A stretch of DNA of 64,000 bases from Sneathiella aquimaris (GTDB lineage Bacteria; Pseudomonadota; Alphaproteobacteria; Sneathiellales; Sneathiellaceae), in the NCBI RefSeq assembly GCF_026409565.1, contig NZ_CP112881.1:2673501-2737500 (forward strand), written 5' to 3'. The notes beneath the pieces are model-generated. The model did not search any database, was not told where the DNA came from, and worked only from the letters and a program-made list of their open reading frames with translations. How positions within the stretch are numbered: position 1 is the stretch's first letter; each line of letters starts with the position of its first letter. A program made the position numbers and the translations under genes. Of the stretch, positions 62,667 through 64,000 are shown piece by piece.

Positions 62667-64000
62667 ATGAATGCAAATATTTACCATATGGAACAGGGCT
62701 TTACAGACAGAAGGGCCCTGGAAGAATTAAAGCTTGGAAAACTAAAAAAACAAATCCAGAGAGTGTATGACAACTCTCCATTCCATAAGGAAAGATTTGA
62801 TCTCGTTGGTTTTCGCCCTGAAATGTTGAAGCGCCCTGAAGATCTGAAAGATGTTCCATTTTTTGACAAAAATCAGGAACGTGCTAGTCAGGCGGAAAGC
62901 CAGAAAAAGGGGCTGACTGCCCTTGGAATGCATATCGCATGTGACCCAAGAGATGTTCAGCGGATCAGCTCTACATCAGGCACCACAGGCAACCCGACTT
63001 TTACCGGCTACACACAAAACGACAGTGAGGTCACAGCAGAAATTATGCGCCGGGCGATGCCGATCATGAACGCCAAACCCGGTGATATCGTGATGCATGC
63101 CTTTGTACTTTCCATGTGGATCGCAGGAGTGCCAGTTGTAGACATAATGCAAATGGCAGGTCTTTGTGTCGTCCCGATTGGCGGCACGAGCGGGGCGGAG
63201 CGGTTCGCGATTACTGCAAAATCAGTGATGCCAAAACAATTGAATTGCACTCCTTCATATGCAGTTTGGATGGCCAAAGAGCTTCAAAATAAATATGGTA
63301 TCGATCCAGCTGAATTTGGTTTTGAAAGGGTTCTACTTGCTGGTGAGCCCGGAGGTTCTATTCAGGAAGTCCGTGAAGAAATCTCAAGACTATGGGGTGG
63401 TGTGAAAATTTATGATGGTATTGGCGCCATGCATTCCAGTTTCTTCTCCTCTTTCAATTGCGACCATAACACCGGCCTGCATTTTCTGGCTGAAGACTTT
63501 GTCCATCTGGAGCTTATCGACCCGACAACCGGGGAGTTACTCCCTCTCGAAGACGGTGTGAGTGGTGAAGCCGTTTATACTGCTCTTGATAAGGAATGCG
63601 CACCAGCCATCCGTTTTCGCTCTGGCGATCGCTTTGCACTTCACCGGGGCCCATGCGCCTGCGGCCGCGACACCCTCAGATACCATGTGGAAGGTCGGAC
63701 AGACGATATGCTGCTGGTGCGCGGGGTGAATGTTTTTCCCGCCGCTATTAAAGCAATTGTCAGCCGCTTTGGTGATCGTGGCGTCACCAATAACATGCGG
63801 GTCGTCCTAACGTCAAAACCACCGGTGCAAGAGCCTCCGCTTGAGATTCGAGTTGAGCTCGGCACAGGCTTGCCTGACGAAACTTCAAAAAACCTAGCCG
63901 CCGAAATGTCAGCAGTAATTTCAAAAGAATTACGGTTCAAATGCCAGATTACCTTACAGGCGAGCGGCACACTTGACGCTTTTCAGCAAGACAAGAACCA
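62667..64000 (+). CDS. Phenylacetate-CoA ligase family protein (partial, runs off right edge)
   Basis: 444 codons visible without a stop. ATP/AMP motif SSTSGTTGNPT near residue 110 and the PaaK-type sequence YDGIGAMHSS (about residue 250), then FRSGDRFALHRGPCACGRDTLRYHVEGRTDDMLLVRGVN. It belongs to the adenylate-forming PaaK-like ligases that attach CoA to aryl acids. AGGAGAG is 15 nt before the ATG, a rather long spacing; the ATG at 62688 is an alternative. Divergent from the TRAP transporter, sharing the palindromes, so uptake and CoA activation of one acid may be co-regulated. Confidence 0.88.
   Translation, partial: MNANIYHMEQGFTDRRALEELKLGKLKKQIQRVYDNSPFHKERFDLVGFRPEMLKRPEDLKDVPFFDKNQERASQAESQKKGLTALGMHIACDPRDVQRISSTSGTTGNPTFTGYTQNDSEVTAEIMRRAMPIMNAKPGDIVMHAFVLSMWIAGVPVVDIMQMAGLCVVPIGGTSGAERFAITAKSVMPKQLNCTPSYAVWMAKELQNKYGIDPAEFGFERVLLAGEPGGSIQEVREEISRLWGGVKIYDGIGAMHSSFFSSFNCDHNTGLHFLAEDFVHLELIDPTTGELLPLEDGVSGEAVYTALDKECAPAIRFRSGDRFALHRGPCACGRDTLRYHVEGRTDDMLLVRGVNVFPAAIKAIVSRFGDRGVTNNMRVVLTSKPPVQEPPLEIRVELGTGLPDETSKNLAAEMSAVISKELRFKCQITLQASGTLDAFQQDKN

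Noticed and set aside
1-64000. Search for tRNA, rRNA, CRISPR arrays, insertion sequences and phage genes
   Set aside because: No tRNA T-loop signatures, no regularly spaced repeats and no transposase, integrase or structural phage genes were seen by eye; a dedicated scan could still find a small RNA gene.

Overview
The window looks like a chromosomal segment of a marine-type alphaproteobacterium, possibly Sneathiella or a related Rhodospirillales-like lineage (placement inferred from gene content, not computed). The signs are a complete Tad/Cpa pilus locus, a phoR-pstSCAB-phoU-phoB cluster whose PstA and PstC carry long N-terminal regions, an ArsR-methyltransferase/metF/metH operon, DUF1127 and DUF1989 genes, and a TRAP transporter. 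I see no rRNA, tRNA, CRISPR array, intact insertion sequence or prophage.

Layout. 1-3.5 kb (minus): envelope lipid-transport genes pqiA (split in two), pqiB and pqiC (cut by the window edge). 3.8-7.5 kb: sulfate activation (cysD, cysNC) meeting rfbA tail to tail. 7.6-14.1 kb: class III nucleotide cyclase, a fused 5-oxoprolinase/hydantoinase, an ornithine cyclodeaminase-family enzyme, and a YHS-domain protein. 14.1-19.8 kb (minus): methionine regeneration operon (ArsR-methyltransferase, metF, metH) with a perfect palindrome in front of its regulator. 20.0-21.6 kb (plus): mlaA-mlaC. 21.6-29.9 kb (minus): phosphate regulon, with a good Pho box before pstS and a sirtuin gene upstream. 30.0-32.9 kb: an unknown small protein, a VOC protein and a TPR-SPOR lipoprotein. 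33.3-46.8 kb: Tad pilus locus, with the assembly operon flp1-flp2-cpaA-B-C-D-E-F-tadB-tadC on minus, a divergent tadG-like gene, and two tadE-type pseudopilin genes. A 790-bp gene-free stretch inside this locus holds two diverged ~210-bp tandem repeats. 46.9-54.3 kb: metG and accessory or housekeeping genes (zinc-ribbon membrane protein, DUF1127, DUF1989, a secreted unknown, HIT, alpha/beta hydrolase, nitroreductase). 54.6-58.8 kb: a methionine-degradation module (mdeB, mdeA, divergent Lrp-type mdeR). 59.6-64 kb: TRAP transporter dctPQM divergent from a phenylacetate-CoA-ligase-like gene that runs off the right edge, with paired palindromes between them.

How the parts fit. The window holds both methionine regeneration (metF/metH under a SahR-like regulator) and methionine breakdown (mdeA/mdeB under MdeR). 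Three minus-strand operons (flp, pst, dct) each have a stem-loop directly after the gene whose product is needed in excess (major pilin or substrate-binding protein), which suggests transcript tapering. The most noteworthy items are the SahR-like operator, the two operator pairs (mde and dct/paaK), the cysteine pair in both Flp pilins, the duplicated N-terminal module of CpaF, the degenerate repeats in the Tad locus, and a short reverse-transcriptase-like peptide in a gene-poor stretch. I did not identify a clearly new multi-gene system.
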